From Aerococcaceae bacterium DSM 111021 (GTDB taxonomy: Bacteria; Bacillota; Bacilli; Lactobacillales; Aerococcaceae), in NCBI GenBank assembly GCA_020112395.1, contig JACCEK010000001.1, positions 434,001 to 498,000 of the forward strand: DNA of 64,000 bases, given 5' to 3'. Made by a program: the position numbers and the translations under genes. Positions 36,297 through 45,597 of this stretch are shown piece by piece. The notes beneath the pieces are model-generated. The model was not told the origin of the DNA and did not search any database. It saw only the letters and a program-made list of their open reading frames with translations. Each line of letters begins with the position of its first letter. The first letter of the stretch is position 1.

Positions 36297-36330
36297 AAAA
36301 AAAACACGAGCTCTTTCGAACTCGTGCTGT
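36297..36330 (-). terminator. Terminator of the nifS-mnmA operon
   Basis: Minus strand CACGAG / CTCGTG stem with flanking A/T pairs, then TTTTTTTT, right after mnmA. Confidence 0.82.
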
Positions 36331-36335
36331 TTTAA

Positions 36336-37809
<1,474 letters not shown>

Positions 37810-37837
<28 letters not shown>

Positions 37838-38988
37838 AAATCGATCTTCCCCTCTGATATTTTCTTTAAACTCTGGATAAATTGATCGATGTCTTCTTTA
37901 GTAGTCTCGTAACCAAAAGAAATTCGTAAGCTCTGGCTCCATCTTTCAGTTTGCTCAGGGTAATAGGCTTTTAAAATCGCACTCTCAGTTAAACTACCTG
38001 CCGAACATGCACTGCCTGCTGATATATAGACATCATCTAAATCCATTTTTATTAGCATTTGACTCGCTATATTACCATTAAACCACAAATTATTAATATA
38101 TGGTACTCGATTCTTTTCATCACCATTTATTTCAAATTGAATATTATGAAGATTTAATGAATCTAATAAATAACGACGCAAGTCTTTAAATTTAGAATAC
38201 GTACTTTCTTGCTCAGCTAGTGTTAATTCTAATGCCTTTACCATGCCTAATATATATGGTACATTCTCAGTGCCAGAACGCATTTTGTTCTCTTGGCCTC
38301 CACCTTGCATAAAGGGTTCAAGATGGTTATGTTCCTGATATGAACGATAAACTAAAAAACCTATCCCTTTTGGCCCGTTAAATTTATGAGCAGACCCAAC
38401 AAATGTTGTGCACTTTAACTTAGAGTAATCATAAGCAATGGGTCCAATTGCTTGAACTGAATCAACATGGAACCAAAGCTCATGTTCGTATGCTTGTTCA
38501 CCTAACTCATAAATTGGAAGAATTGATCCGACTTCATTGTTAACTGCCATCGCAATCCATCCGATTGTTTTTTCAGTTGTTGAATCTAAGAACTGCTGGA
38601 CTGTTATCTCACCTTTTTCGTTTGGTTGAATATATGTGACATCAAATCCTTGCGTTTCCAGATATTTCGTAACATTCGAAACAGACGGATGCTCAATTGC
38701 TGTCGTCACAATGTGATTTCCCTCACCCATCTCTCGTGACTTCATTGCTTGAGAACGGATAGCCCAGTTATTTGACTCAGTAGCGCCACTCGTGAAATAT
38801 ATTTCTGATTCTGACACTTTCAAAAGCTCTGCTAACTGCTTACGTGCTTGAATCATTGAATGTTTGACTGTTTTTCCTATTCGATATGTACTCGATGGAT
38901 TCCCATAATCATTCATTAAAGATTCATGAATCACTTTCACTACTTCTGGACGTACTTTTGTTGTAGCTGCATTGTCTAAATAAACCAT
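37810..38988 (-). CDS. Cysteine desulfurase (NifS/IscS-like)
   Basis: PLP enzyme releasing sulfur from cysteine as a persulfide. 392 residues: MVYLDNAATTKVRPEV start, ITTAIEHPSV (cofactor His), VDSVQAIGP, PLP lysine in SAHKFNGPKGIGFLV, RSGTENVP, and the persulfide Cys loop SAGSACSAGS. The ATG at 38988 is used because AAAGGAGG sits seven bases upstream. Being in an operon with DUF1831 and mnmA, it resembles the dedicated desulfurase for tRNA thiolation (YrvO-like in Bacillus, also near rarA), rather than a suf-operon enzyme. Confidence 0.93.
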
Positions 38989-39207
38989 TTTAAACCCTCC
39001 TTTCAACTGTATATAAATACAACTTTAACATTATAACACAAATTTGAATATCTACAATATAAAAGTATCCTTTTTGAATTTAAATAAAAAATAAAAAATT
39101 TGTTATAACTAATGTTTCATTCTAAGTAACTAAATATTCACTATAAACTGGATATTATCAATTTATTCAAATATCATATATAATATATTAGGATTATTTA
39201 AGCTTTT

Positions 39208-39237
39208 AGTTTGTTTGACTAGTCAGTAGAACAAACT
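39208..39237. promoter_or_regulatory. 30-bp imperfect palindrome upstream of rarA
   Basis: AGTTTGTT (39208-39215) and AACAAACT (39230-39237) flank the perfect inner palindrome TGACTAGTCA. It sits in the 354-bp AT-rich divergent region between the desulfurase operon and rarA, whose TGCTATAAT extended -10 is at 39281-39289. Shape is that of a dimeric-regulator site; identity unknown. Confidence 0.45.
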
Positions 39238-39360
39238 GTAAGGAAACTATTAAATTTTCAACTTAAAATATAAACAAGCGTGCTATAATATTATTTCTTT
39301 TAATTATTTTAGTAATATATTATTGATATTTAAGTCGAATTATTGGGAAAGGAGTATCTT

Positions 39361-40626
39361 ATGCAACAACCATTAGCATTTCGCATGCGTCCAAAACACA
39401 TAGATGAAGTTTTGGGACAGAAACATTTAGTCGGTGAAGGTAAAATTATACGTCGAATGGTCGTCTCTGAACGTTTGTCATCAATGATTCTTTATGGTCC
39501 TCCTGGAACGGGAAAGACAAGTATTGCTAGTGCCATCGCCGGGAGTACTAAGTACGCATTTCGTATCTTGAATGCTGCAACGGACTCTAAGAAAGATATG
39601 GAAGTTATTGTAGAAGAGGCAAAAATGTCTGGTACTGTCATTATGCTACTTGATGAGATTCATCGTTTAAATAAAGTGAAGCAAGACTACTTATTACCCC
39701 ACTTGGAAAACGGGCGCGTGATTCTAATTGGAGCGACTACTGAAAATCCATATATATCGATAAACCCAGCTATCAGAAGTCGATTACAAATTTTTGAAGT
39801 GAAGCCATTATCACCTGAAGATATTAAATTAGGTTTAACTCGTGCAATCGCTGATAAAGAAGAAGGTTTAGGGAATTATAATATTGAGATTGCTGACGAC
39901 ATCTTAAACCATTTTTCTCATGTAACAAATGGAGATATCCGTTCATCTCTCAATGCCTTAGAATTAGCTGTATTATCAACAAAACCGGATTCAAATAATA
40001 TTATCAACATTACTCAGGACGTTGCTGAAGAGTGTCTTCAACACAAGAGAATGACACATGACAAAGACGGTGATGCACATTATGATGTGATATCTGCTCT
40101 TCAGAAATCGATAAGAGGCAGCGATGTCGATGCTGCTATGTATTACTTGGCCATATTATTAGAAGCTGGCGAACTAACAATTGCTTGTAGGCGTCTTCTT
40201 ATTATTGCTTATGAAGACATCGGTTTGGGGAATCCTGGAGCAACAACAAGAACAGTTTCTGCCGTAACTGCGGCTGAAAAAGTCGGCCTGCCAGAAGCAC
40301 GTATACCTTTAGCCTTTGCTGTGGCTGACTTGGCTTTAAGTCCTAAATCAAATACAACATACCGAGCACTTAATAGTGCAATCTCTGATATCTCTTCTGG
40401 GAAGGTAGGTCAAGTTCCTGACCATGTTCGTGACGCCCATTACTCTGGTGCTGAGAAACTAGGTCGTGGCGTTGATTATAAATACCCACATGATTATCCA
40501 CACCATTATGTAGATCAACAATATCTACCTGATAACTTAAAAAATCGCCAATACTTTGAACCCGATCCTACTGGGAAATACGAAGAAGCTTTATCTCAAA
40601 TATATAAGCAAATTAAGCAAAAATAA
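39361..40626 (+). CDS. rarA: Replication-associated recombination protein A (RarA/MgsA)
   Basis: AAA+ clamp-loader-like ATPase that acts at stalled replication forks. Features in 421 residues: RPKHIDEVLGQKHLVGEGK, Walker A ILYGPPGTGKTSIA, Walker B VIMLLDEIHRLNK, sensor region GATTENPYISINPAIRSR, and C-terminal tetramerisation domain with ARRLLIIAYEDIGLGNP-type motif (here CRRLLIIAYEDIGLGNP). The ATG at 39361 follows AAAGGAG by six bases; an upstream TTG lies before the binding site. As in other lactic acid bacteria, 6S RNA follows directly. Confidence 0.95.
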   Translation: MQQPLAFRMRPKHIDEVLGQKHLVGEGKIIRRMVVSERLSSMILYGPPGTGKTSIASAIAGSTKYAFRILNAATDSKKDMEVIVEEAKMSGTVIMLLDEIHRLNKVKQDYLLPHLENGRVILIGATTENPYISINPAIRSRLQIFEVKPLSPEDIKLGLTRAIADKEEGLGNYNIEIADDILNHFSHVTNGDIRSSLNALELAVLSTKPDSNNIINITQDVAEECLQHKRMTHDKDGDAHYDVISALQKSIRGSDVDAAMYYLAILLEAGELTIACRRLLIIAYEDIGLGNPGATTRTVSAVTAAEKVGLPEARIPLAFAVADLALSPKSNTTYRALNSAISDISSGKVGQVPDHVRDAHYSGAEKLGRGVDYKYPHDYPHHYVDQQYLPDNLKNRQYFEPDPTGKYEEALSQIYKQIKQK

Positions 40627-40686
40627 TCACATAATATTTTGATAGTAACCCTTTACAATGTTGTTAGTTCGATGAAAGTTTAATTG

Positions 40687-40714
40687 TTGCATTATATTAT
40701 ATAAGTGCTATAAT
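40687..40714 (+). promoter_or_regulatory. Promoter of 6S RNA
   Basis: TTGCAT (40687-40692), 16-bp spacer, TATAAT (40709-40714), preceding the RNA start. Confidence 0.8.
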
Positions 40715-40720
40715 ATAGTT

Positions 40721-40946
40721 AATAAAGGTTCTCTGAGGTGTACGTTGTATATATATTGTGTGGACCGAACATTTCTTTTTATCTTGGGATCCTACGATCA
40801 TGTTTCTATGACAAGCCTTTTACATTTGGAAGTCAGAACAAACTTGTGTGGAGCCCACCTGTAGTTACTTGCAGGTTCAATAACATATATGTACGGAAAC
40901 GGCACCACCGGATGCTTTTTAGTCGGCTTAACAGCCGACTTTTTTG
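40721..40946 (+). ncRNA. ssrS: 6S RNA, ends at hairpin terminator
   Basis: Global RNA regulator that mimics an open promoter and binds sigma-A RNA polymerase. It lies immediately after rarA, the standard position in many Firmicutes. The sequence folds as expected: closing stem from GGTG...GTAC near 40737 with GTAC...CACC near the 3' end, internal pair GGACC/GGTTC, central bubble containing an ACCTGTAG/CTTGCAGGT side hairpin, and apical TGGG.TCC / GGA.CCCA. The RNA ends in AGTCGGCTTAACAGCCGACTTTTTT. Exact 5' end is inferred from the promoter. Overlapping small frames are not genes. Confidence 0.87.
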
Positions 40947-40960
40947 TACTTTCATATTCT

Positions 40961-41003
40961 AAAAAGCCGATAACATCTGATTTCCAGATACTATCGGCTT
41001 TTT
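40961..41003 (-). terminator. Terminator of the VOC gene
   Basis: AAAAAGCCGATA / TATCGGCTTTTT stem, U-run on minus strand. Confidence 0.85.
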
Positions 41004-41012
41004 TATACGTTA

Positions 41013-41393
41013 TTAATTCGTGGTTATTTCAATTCGGTTTCCATCTGGATCTACCACTACGGCTTCATAATATCCATCTCCTGTTGTTCTAGGTCCATCC
41101 AATGTTTCATATCCATCCTTGTTTAGTCGGCTGTTCACTTGATCCACATCGGTCTTATCTCCTACACTGATTGCTAAATGAGCATAACCAAACAGTTCTC
41201 CGCTTGCTTCTTTAATATCATCGCGATGCATTATTTCTAAACGCGAGCCATCTTTAAAACTTAAGAAATATGATTTGAACCCTTTCTTCTCATTATGATA
41301 TAAATCATTAGCCGTGACATTGAAGAATTTTTCATAATATCGACGCGTAACCTCTAAATCTTTAACCCACAATCCTACATGCTCTATTCTCAT
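41013..41393 (-). CDS. VOC/glyoxalase-family protein
   Basis: Vicinal-oxygen-chelate fold protein, 126 residues, with MRIEHVGLWVKDLEVTRRYYEKFF, SRLEIMHRDD, GYAHLAISVGD and VDPDGNRIEI. It has the usual metal-ligand pattern (His5, a Glu in the first half, His then Glu in the second), as in glyoxalase I-like proteins; its substrate is unknown. The ATG at 41393 follows GAGGAGG, so the frame upstream is not used. Single gene. Confidence 0.9.
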   Translation of the reverse strand: MRIEHVGLWVKDLEVTRRYYEKFFNVTANDLYHNEKKGFKSYFLSFKDGSRLEIMHRDDIKEASGELFGYAHLAISVGDKTDVDQVNSRLNKDGYETLDGPRTTGDGYYEAVVVDPDGNRIEITTN

Positions 41394-41557
41394 AATATAC
41401 CTCCTCAGATTTTTCATTCATATTATACAGTATTATCATATCTTAATATAGTTTTCACGCTAGTCTTATAAACTTATTGACTTAAAACAGACCAAATTAA
41501 ATGTAAAATAATTGTTTTTTAGGTATAATTATAAATACAAAGATAGGAGGAATGAAC

Positions 41558-41653
41558 ATGCGTAAATGGCCTTGGTTAAAAATTATTTGGTATGTCATTT
41601 TAATAATTGTCGCTATCAAAAAGACGAGCGATGAAGCTGAAAAAATAAGCTAG
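41558..41653 (+). CDS. 31-residue small membrane protein
   Basis: A very short ORF: MRKWPWLKIIWYVILIIVAIK then KTSDEAEKIS. ATG lies seven bases after AGGAGG and a TATAAT is at 41524-41529; a strong terminator follows (41692-41733). It has a single membrane helix (about residues 6-20) with a Trp-rich N-terminus and a charged C-terminal tail. Function unknown; too short for usual gene finding. Could be a regulatory or toxin-like small peptide, but no antisense RNA was recognised. Confidence 0.72.
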   Translation: MRKWPWLKIIWYVILIIVAIKKTSDEAEKIS

Positions 41654-41691
41654 TGGACTCTAGTTATTATTGTCATTTAATTTGGCAATAT

Positions 41692-41733
41692 AAAGTATCC
41701 TAGATGATAATACTTCATCTAGGGTACTTTTTT
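41692..41733 (+). terminator. Terminator after the small membrane protein
   Basis: AAAGTATCCTAGATGA (41692-41707) pairs with TCATCTAGGGTACTTT, then TTTTTT. Confidence 0.88.
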
Positions 41734-41743
41734 GCGATCACTC

Positions 41744-41772
41744 GTGACAAACCTATCTAATTCATCTACAAT
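41744..41772 (+). promoter_or_regulatory. Promoter of the orphan response regulator
   Basis: GTGACA (41744-41749), 17-bp spacer, TACAAT (41767-41772). Confidence 0.6.
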
Positions 41773-41802
41773 TAAACTACTATGATTATTGGGGTGAATG
41801 AG

Positions 41803-42426
41803 ATGACAACATTAATGATAATTGACGACGATCCAATTGTGGTTGAATCTTTAAGTTTAATTACTGAAAATGCAGGCTATGATGTTCTTGTAACAGGTCA
41901 TTCTGCTGAAGAAGCAATTGCTAATTACTCAATTTTCAAACCAGACATTACATTATTGGACATTAGGATGAGTGAACATTCAGGCATCGATGCTGCCTCT
42001 ACGATTCTATCTCAATATCCTCAGGCAAAAATTCTTCTTGTCACTACGTTTGAAGACTCAGAATACATTCAGACTGCCCTTCAACTTGGTTGTAAAGGTT
42101 ATATATTAAAGCAAAACATCAAAAGCATACTCCCTGCTATAGAAGCTGTGGTTAACAATCAGACTGTCTTAGACAATACAATTGTGAATAATGTCGCACA
42201 GTCTGTTATAAACACGAATAACAACATGATAAATGATCTCACTCCACGTGAACTAGATATTTATCAAGCTGTCGCAGAGGGGTTAAACAATAAAGAAATT
42301 GCTGAAAAATTATACCTTAGTGAAGGAACAATTCGTAATTATATATCACAATTATTGCTTAAACTAAACTTACGCGATCGTACACAACTCGCTATTAGTT
42401 TTTATAAAAGCAATGAATCTAAATAA
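41803..42426 (+). CDS. Orphan NarL/DesR-type response regulator
   Basis: Two-component transcription factor, 207 residues from ATG 41803 (GGGGTGA six bases away; the longer frame has no site). Receiver with acidic DDD8-10, phospho-acceptor Asp53 (LLDIRMSEHSG) and GCKGYILKQN; C-terminal LuxR helix-turn-helix with LTPRELDIYQAVAEGLNNKEIA and SEGTIRNYISQLL. No kinase gene is adjacent: the next gene encodes a small membrane protein. The only unpaired kinase in the window, of the matching HisKA_3 class, is at 50646. The pairing is inference. Confidence 0.9.
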   Translation: MTTLMIIDDDPIVVESLSLITENAGYDVLVTGHSAEEAIANYSIFKPDITLLDIRMSEHSGIDAASTILSQYPQAKILLVTTFEDSEYIQTALQLGCKGYILKQNIKSILPAIEAVVNNQTVLDNTIVNNVAQSVINTNNNMINDLTPRELDIYQAVAEGLNNKEIAEKLYLSEGTIRNYISQLLLKLNLRDRTQLAISFYKSNESK

Positions 42427-42449
42427 AATTGATAAAGGAAGGATTATTC

Positions 42450-42737
42450 ATGGTTTTTAATATTTTAATTTATGCATTTCCAGCTATGTTTATTATTTTA
42501 GGAGGCTATTTATTGGTTTATAGACAAACTTTACTCCTAGTGTTTGGTGATTATTCCAACAAAGTCATTATAGCTTTTAGTGTATTGCTGTTTTTAGTCG
42601 GTATACTAGGCTTAGTACTCGTCTTAAATAATTTAATTGGAATGATGTTAATTTGGATGTTAGCTGCTCTAATTGTTGTCTTTTTCATGGTGTTTGTCTT
42701 TTATTGGTTATTTAAAGCCAATAATAACAAAAAATAG
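42450..42737 (+). CDS. Small membrane protein after the orphan response regulator
   Basis: 95 residues with three hydrophobic helices (residues about 4-22, 37-58, 64-85) and a Lys/Asn-rich tail. No family recognised. It follows the regulator by 23 bp and ends at a terminator, so is in the same operon and may be a modulator of the regulator or its kinase (inference). Start chosen at ATG behind AAAGGAAGG. Confidence 0.75.
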   Translation: MVFNILIYAFPAMFIILGGYLLVYRQTLLLVFGDYSNKVIIAFSVLLFLVGILGLVLVLNNLIGMMLIWMLAALIVVFFMVFVFYWLFKANNNKK

Positions 42738-42786
42738 AAAAGTGGATATCTACTCTGTGCTTACAGAGATAGACATCCACTTTTTT
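42738..42786. terminator. Terminator between response-regulator operon and pyrR
   Basis: AAAAGTGGAT.TCTA.TCTGT / ACAGAGATAGA.ATCCACTTTT stem, convergent genes on both sides. Confidence 0.85.
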
Positions 42787-42792
42787 ATTATC

Positions 42793-43323
42793 TTAATCTA
42801 GTACGCGAACAAGATCTTTTCCATCGACTTCTTCAACTTCTACCTTTACACGTTCCTGCTTAGATGTTGGTATATTTTTCCCAACAAAGTCAGGTCTAAT
42901 AGGTAGTTCACGGTGTCCCCTGTCAACAAGTACTGCCAATTGAATATGTGATGGTCGGGCATTTTCTAATATTGCGTCCATCGCTGCTCTTACAGTACGT
43001 CCTGTATAAAGTACATCATCAACGACGACTACTTTTTTGCCACTTAAATCATTTATAAACGTAACTGGTTTTACTTCTGGACTAACCGATTTCTTAGACA
43101 AATCATCTCGATAAAAAGTAATGTCTAATATTTCTAAAGGTAATTTAATACCTTCAATTTCTTCTATTTTTTCTTGAAGTCGCTTCGCCAAAAATTCACC
43201 TCGGGTTTTGATACCAAGTATGACAAGATTATCTGTTGATTTATTCTTCTCTAGTATTTCATGAGCTATGCGTTTTAACGTTCTTTGCATCCCATTTTGA
43301 TCCATTAATTCTCTTTCACTCAT
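42793..43323 (-). CDS. pyrR: PyrR, pyrimidine regulator / uracil phosphoribosyltransferase
   Basis: RNA-binding attenuator of pyr operons in Firmicutes, with weak uracil phosphoribosyltransferase activity. 176 residues: RIAHEILEKN, VILGIKTRGEFLAKRL, PRPP loop VVVVDDVLYTGRTVRAAMDA and LVDRGHRELPIRPDFVGKNIPTS. Unlike in Bacillus it is not adjacent to any pyr gene here and no PyrR-binding leader is seen; it follows ackA on the same strand with a terminator in between. RBS CAGGAGGG. Confidence 0.95.
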   Translation of the reverse strand: MSERELMDQNGMQRTLKRIAHEILEKNKSTDNLVILGIKTRGEFLAKRLQEKIEEIEGIKLPLEILDITFYRDDLSKKSVSPEVKPVTFINDLSGKKVVVVDDVLYTGRTVRAAMDAILENARPSHIQLAVLVDRGHRELPIRPDFVGKNIPTSKQERVKVEVEEVDGKDLVRVLD

Positions 43324-43337
43324 ATTGACCCTCCTGT

Positions 43338-43377
43338 AAAAAAAGACCGCAAACCCCTATAGGATTGCGGTTTTTTT
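43338..43377 (-). terminator. Terminator of ackA, upstream of pyrR
   Basis: Minus strand ACCGCAATCC / GGGTTTGCGGT stem, then TTTTTTT; lies between ackA stop and pyrR start. Confidence 0.85.
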
Positions 43378-43384
43378 CTATTAA

Positions 43385-44575
43385 TTATTTTTTAAAACGT
43401 TCAACGTCACGAGCAATAGCTACTTCTTCGTTAGTTGGAATGTTGTAGATTGCGAATTTTGAGTCATCAGTTGAAATTAAAGCTTCTTTACGCGTATCGT
43501 TACGCTCGTCATCAATTTCTCCACCAAAGAACGTAATTCCGTCCATGATAATTTTACGAGTAATTCCAGAGTTTTCACCGATCCCAGCTGTAAATACAAC
43601 TGCATCTACACCGTTCATTACAGCAATATATTGAGCAATATATTTTTGAACACGATTCATAAAGATATCTAATGTTAATTGTGCACGTTCGTTTCCTTCT
43701 GCTGCTGCATCTTCAACGTCACGCATATCACTTGATACACCTGATAAACCTAATAATCCAGATTTTTTATTGAAGATTGTAATAGCATCATTCACGTCAG
43801 TGATGTTTAATTTATCCATTAAGAATGGAATAATTGAAGCATCAATATCACCAGTACGCGTACCCATTGTTACACCAGCTAGAGGAGTGAATCCCATAGA
43901 TGTATCTACTGATTTACCACCGTCAACAGCTGTAATAGAAGCTCCATTACCTAAATGACATGTGATAATTTTTAAGTCTTCAATTGGCTTACCAATTAAT
44001 TCAGCAGCACGTTTACTTACAAAATCGTGACTAGTTCCATGAGCACCGTATTTACGGATTTGGAAATCTTCATAATATTCGTAAGGTAAGCTATATAAGT
44101 AGTTTACTTCTGGCATTGTCGTATGGAATGAAGTATCAAATACAGCTACCGCAGTTGCGTGAGGTAAGCGTTCTTCGAATACATGCATAACTTCTGCTTC
44201 TGCTGGGTTATGTAACGGTGCAAAATCACCTAAATCTTCAACTTGTTTAATAACTTCTGCAGTAACTAATGTTGATTCTTTAAAGATTTCTCCACCAGCT
44301 ACAACACGGTGTCCTACACCTGTGATTTCAGTTAAGTCTGTAATGATTTGGAATTCTTCTAATTTATCAAATAACATGTCAACTGCTTGACCATGAGTGG
44401 CAATATCTTCTGTTACTGTAAATTCTTGGTCATCACCGTATTCGATTGTGAATACAGAATTGTTGATACCAATTCTTTCCACTAAACCTTTAGCAATAAC
44501 TGATTCTTCTGGCATATTGTATAACTGGAACTTTAAACTTGAACTCCCAGCGTTAATCGCAAATGTTTTAGACAT
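43385..44575 (-). CDS. ackA: Acetate kinase
   Basis: Converts acetyl phosphate and ADP to acetate and ATP, the energy-yielding end of mixed-acid metabolism. 396 residues: [64 protein letters not shown] and [10 protein letters not shown] signatures. The ATG at 44575 has AGAGGAG upstream and is chosen over a longer frame. The 198-bp upstream region has two TATAAT boxes (44598-44604 and nearby) but no clear catabolite site. Single gene, terminator shared with the pyrR leader. Confidence 0.97.
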   Translation of the reverse strand: MSKTFAINAGSSSLKFQLYNMPEESVIAKGLVERIGINNSVFTIEYGDDQEFTVTEDIATHGQAVDMLFDKLEEFQIITDLTEITGVGHRVVAGGEIFKESTLVTAEVIKQVEDLGDFAPLHNPAEAEVMHVFEERLPHATAVAVFDTSFHTTMPEVNYLYSLPYEYYEDFQIRKYGAHGTSHDFVSKRAAELIGKPIEDLKIITCHLGNGASITAVDGGKSVDTSMGFTPLAGVTMGTRTGDIDASIIPFLMDKLNITDVNDAITIFNKKSGLLGLSGVSSDMRDVEDAAAEGNERAQLTLDIFMNRVQKYIAQYIAVMNGVDAVVFTAGIGENSGITRKIIMDGITFFGGEIDDERNDTRKEALISTDDSKFAIYNIPTNEEVAIARDVERFKK

Positions 44576-44773
44576 TAATATATTCTCTCCTCTATAATTA
44601 TAAGTCATATTACTATTATACATTTATTATAACAGATTGCATTAGAAGTTCTCTATTAAATGATAATTAATTTTAATACAACCCTTAAGTTAAAGCGCTA
44701 CATTTTTTTTAAAAAATCGGTAGATTGTGTCTGGTTAACTTGAAAAGCTTAATTTTATGTCATTAAAGGTTTG

Positions 44774-45157
44774 TTACGACTCATAATGGGCAATCACATC
44801 GATTTTCACTTTCGCTCCTAGTGGTAAGCTTCCAACTGCAAAAGAGCTTCGAGCTGGATAGGGTTTCTGAAAATTCATTGCATACACTTCATTCACCATA
44901 GATGAATCTCCAATGTCATTCATGTATAGCACAACCTTTACAACACTTGTTAAATTCAATCCAGCAGCATCTAGGATATGCGAAAGGTTCTTAAAGACTT
45001 GCTTTGTTTCTTCTCCAGCGTTACCATTCACTAACTTGTTAGTTACTGGATCGATGCCAATTTGCCCTGAGACATACAATACATCTCCTACACGAACTGC
45101 TTGTGAATAGGGATCCATAGGTTTTGGTGCTTTGTTAGAATAATATACTTTTTTCAT
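44774..45157 (-). CDS. ridA: RidA/YjgF/UK114 family reactive-intermediate deaminase
   Basis: Hydrolyses 2-aminoacrylate and related imines made by PLP enzymes such as serine/threonine dehydratases. 127 residues from ATG 45157: QAVRVGDVLYVSGQIGIDP, GDSSMVNEVYAMNF and PYPARSSFAVGSLPLGAKVKID, including the conserved Arg and the usual C-terminal Glu. It could protect against intermediates of DsdA and similar enzymes, but no operon link exists. RBS AAAGGG. Confidence 0.94.
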   Translation of the reverse strand: MKKVYYSNKAPKPMDPYSQAVRVGDVLYVSGQIGIDPVTNKLVNGNAGEETKQVFKNLSHILDAAGLNLTSVVKVVLYMNDIGDSSMVNEVYAMNFQKPYPARSSFAVGSLPLGAKVKIDVIAHYES

Positions 45158-45251
45158 TAAGTTACCCACCCTTTCTGTTAGTATACTTTAATTATAATAG
45201 ATTAGAAGATAATGTATAGGAAAGTGAATATTTGTTGTTCTCTAATTAAAT

Positions 45252-45291
45252 ACCCATTTTTATGGGTTAAGCGGAGAATGTGTGTTATAAT
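45252..45291 (+). promoter_or_regulatory. Promoter region of the UPF0237-UPF0210 operon with inverted repeat
   Basis: Extended -10 TGTTATAAT (ends 45291) and, just upstream of the -35 area, the inverted repeat ACCCAT (45252-45257) / ATGGGT (45262-45267), a possible operator. Confidence 0.5.
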
Positions 45292-45322
45292 TTACGAAAT
45301 AAATCAAAAGGTGGTACACACA

Positions 45323-45586
45323 ATGCAAGCTGTAATTACTGTTATCGGTAAAGATAAGGTTGGTATTCTCGCTGAAGTAGCAAAACAATGTGCTGAGCAT
45401 AATGCCAACGTCGTTGACGTTGAACAAACAATTATGCAAGATTACTTTACTATGATTATGCTAGTAAATATCGATGATCTTTCAGTCGAATTTGAAGAAT
45501 TCCAAAGAAACACTAAAGAAAGCATCCCTGAGATGGAAATACACGTCATGCATGAAGATATTTTCAATTCTATGCACCAAATTTAA
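45323..45586 (+). CDS. ACT-domain protein UPF0237
   Basis: Single ACT domain (87 residues from ATG 45323, AAGGTGG site), MQAVITVIGKDKVGILAEVAKQ with the ligand-binding glycine, typical of small-molecule (often amino-acid) sensors. A longer upstream frame has no binding site. It is in an operon with UPF0210 (11 bp apart), as in many lactic acid bacteria and streptococci; the pair's function has not been established. Confidence 0.93.
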   Translation: MQAVITVIGKDKVGILAEVAKQCAEHNANVVDVEQTIMQDYFTMIMLVNIDDLSVEFEEFQRNTKESIPEMEIHVMHEDIFNSMHQI

Positions 45587-45597
45587 GGAGTTAAACC

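Noticed and set aside
40738-41092. Two short plus-strand frames
   Set aside because: They lie inside 6S RNA and the terminator region.
44690-44703. cre-like word TTAAAGCGCTACAT upstream of ackA
   Set aside because: The left half fits, but the right half lacks one base relative to the 14-bp cre pattern and misses the final CA.
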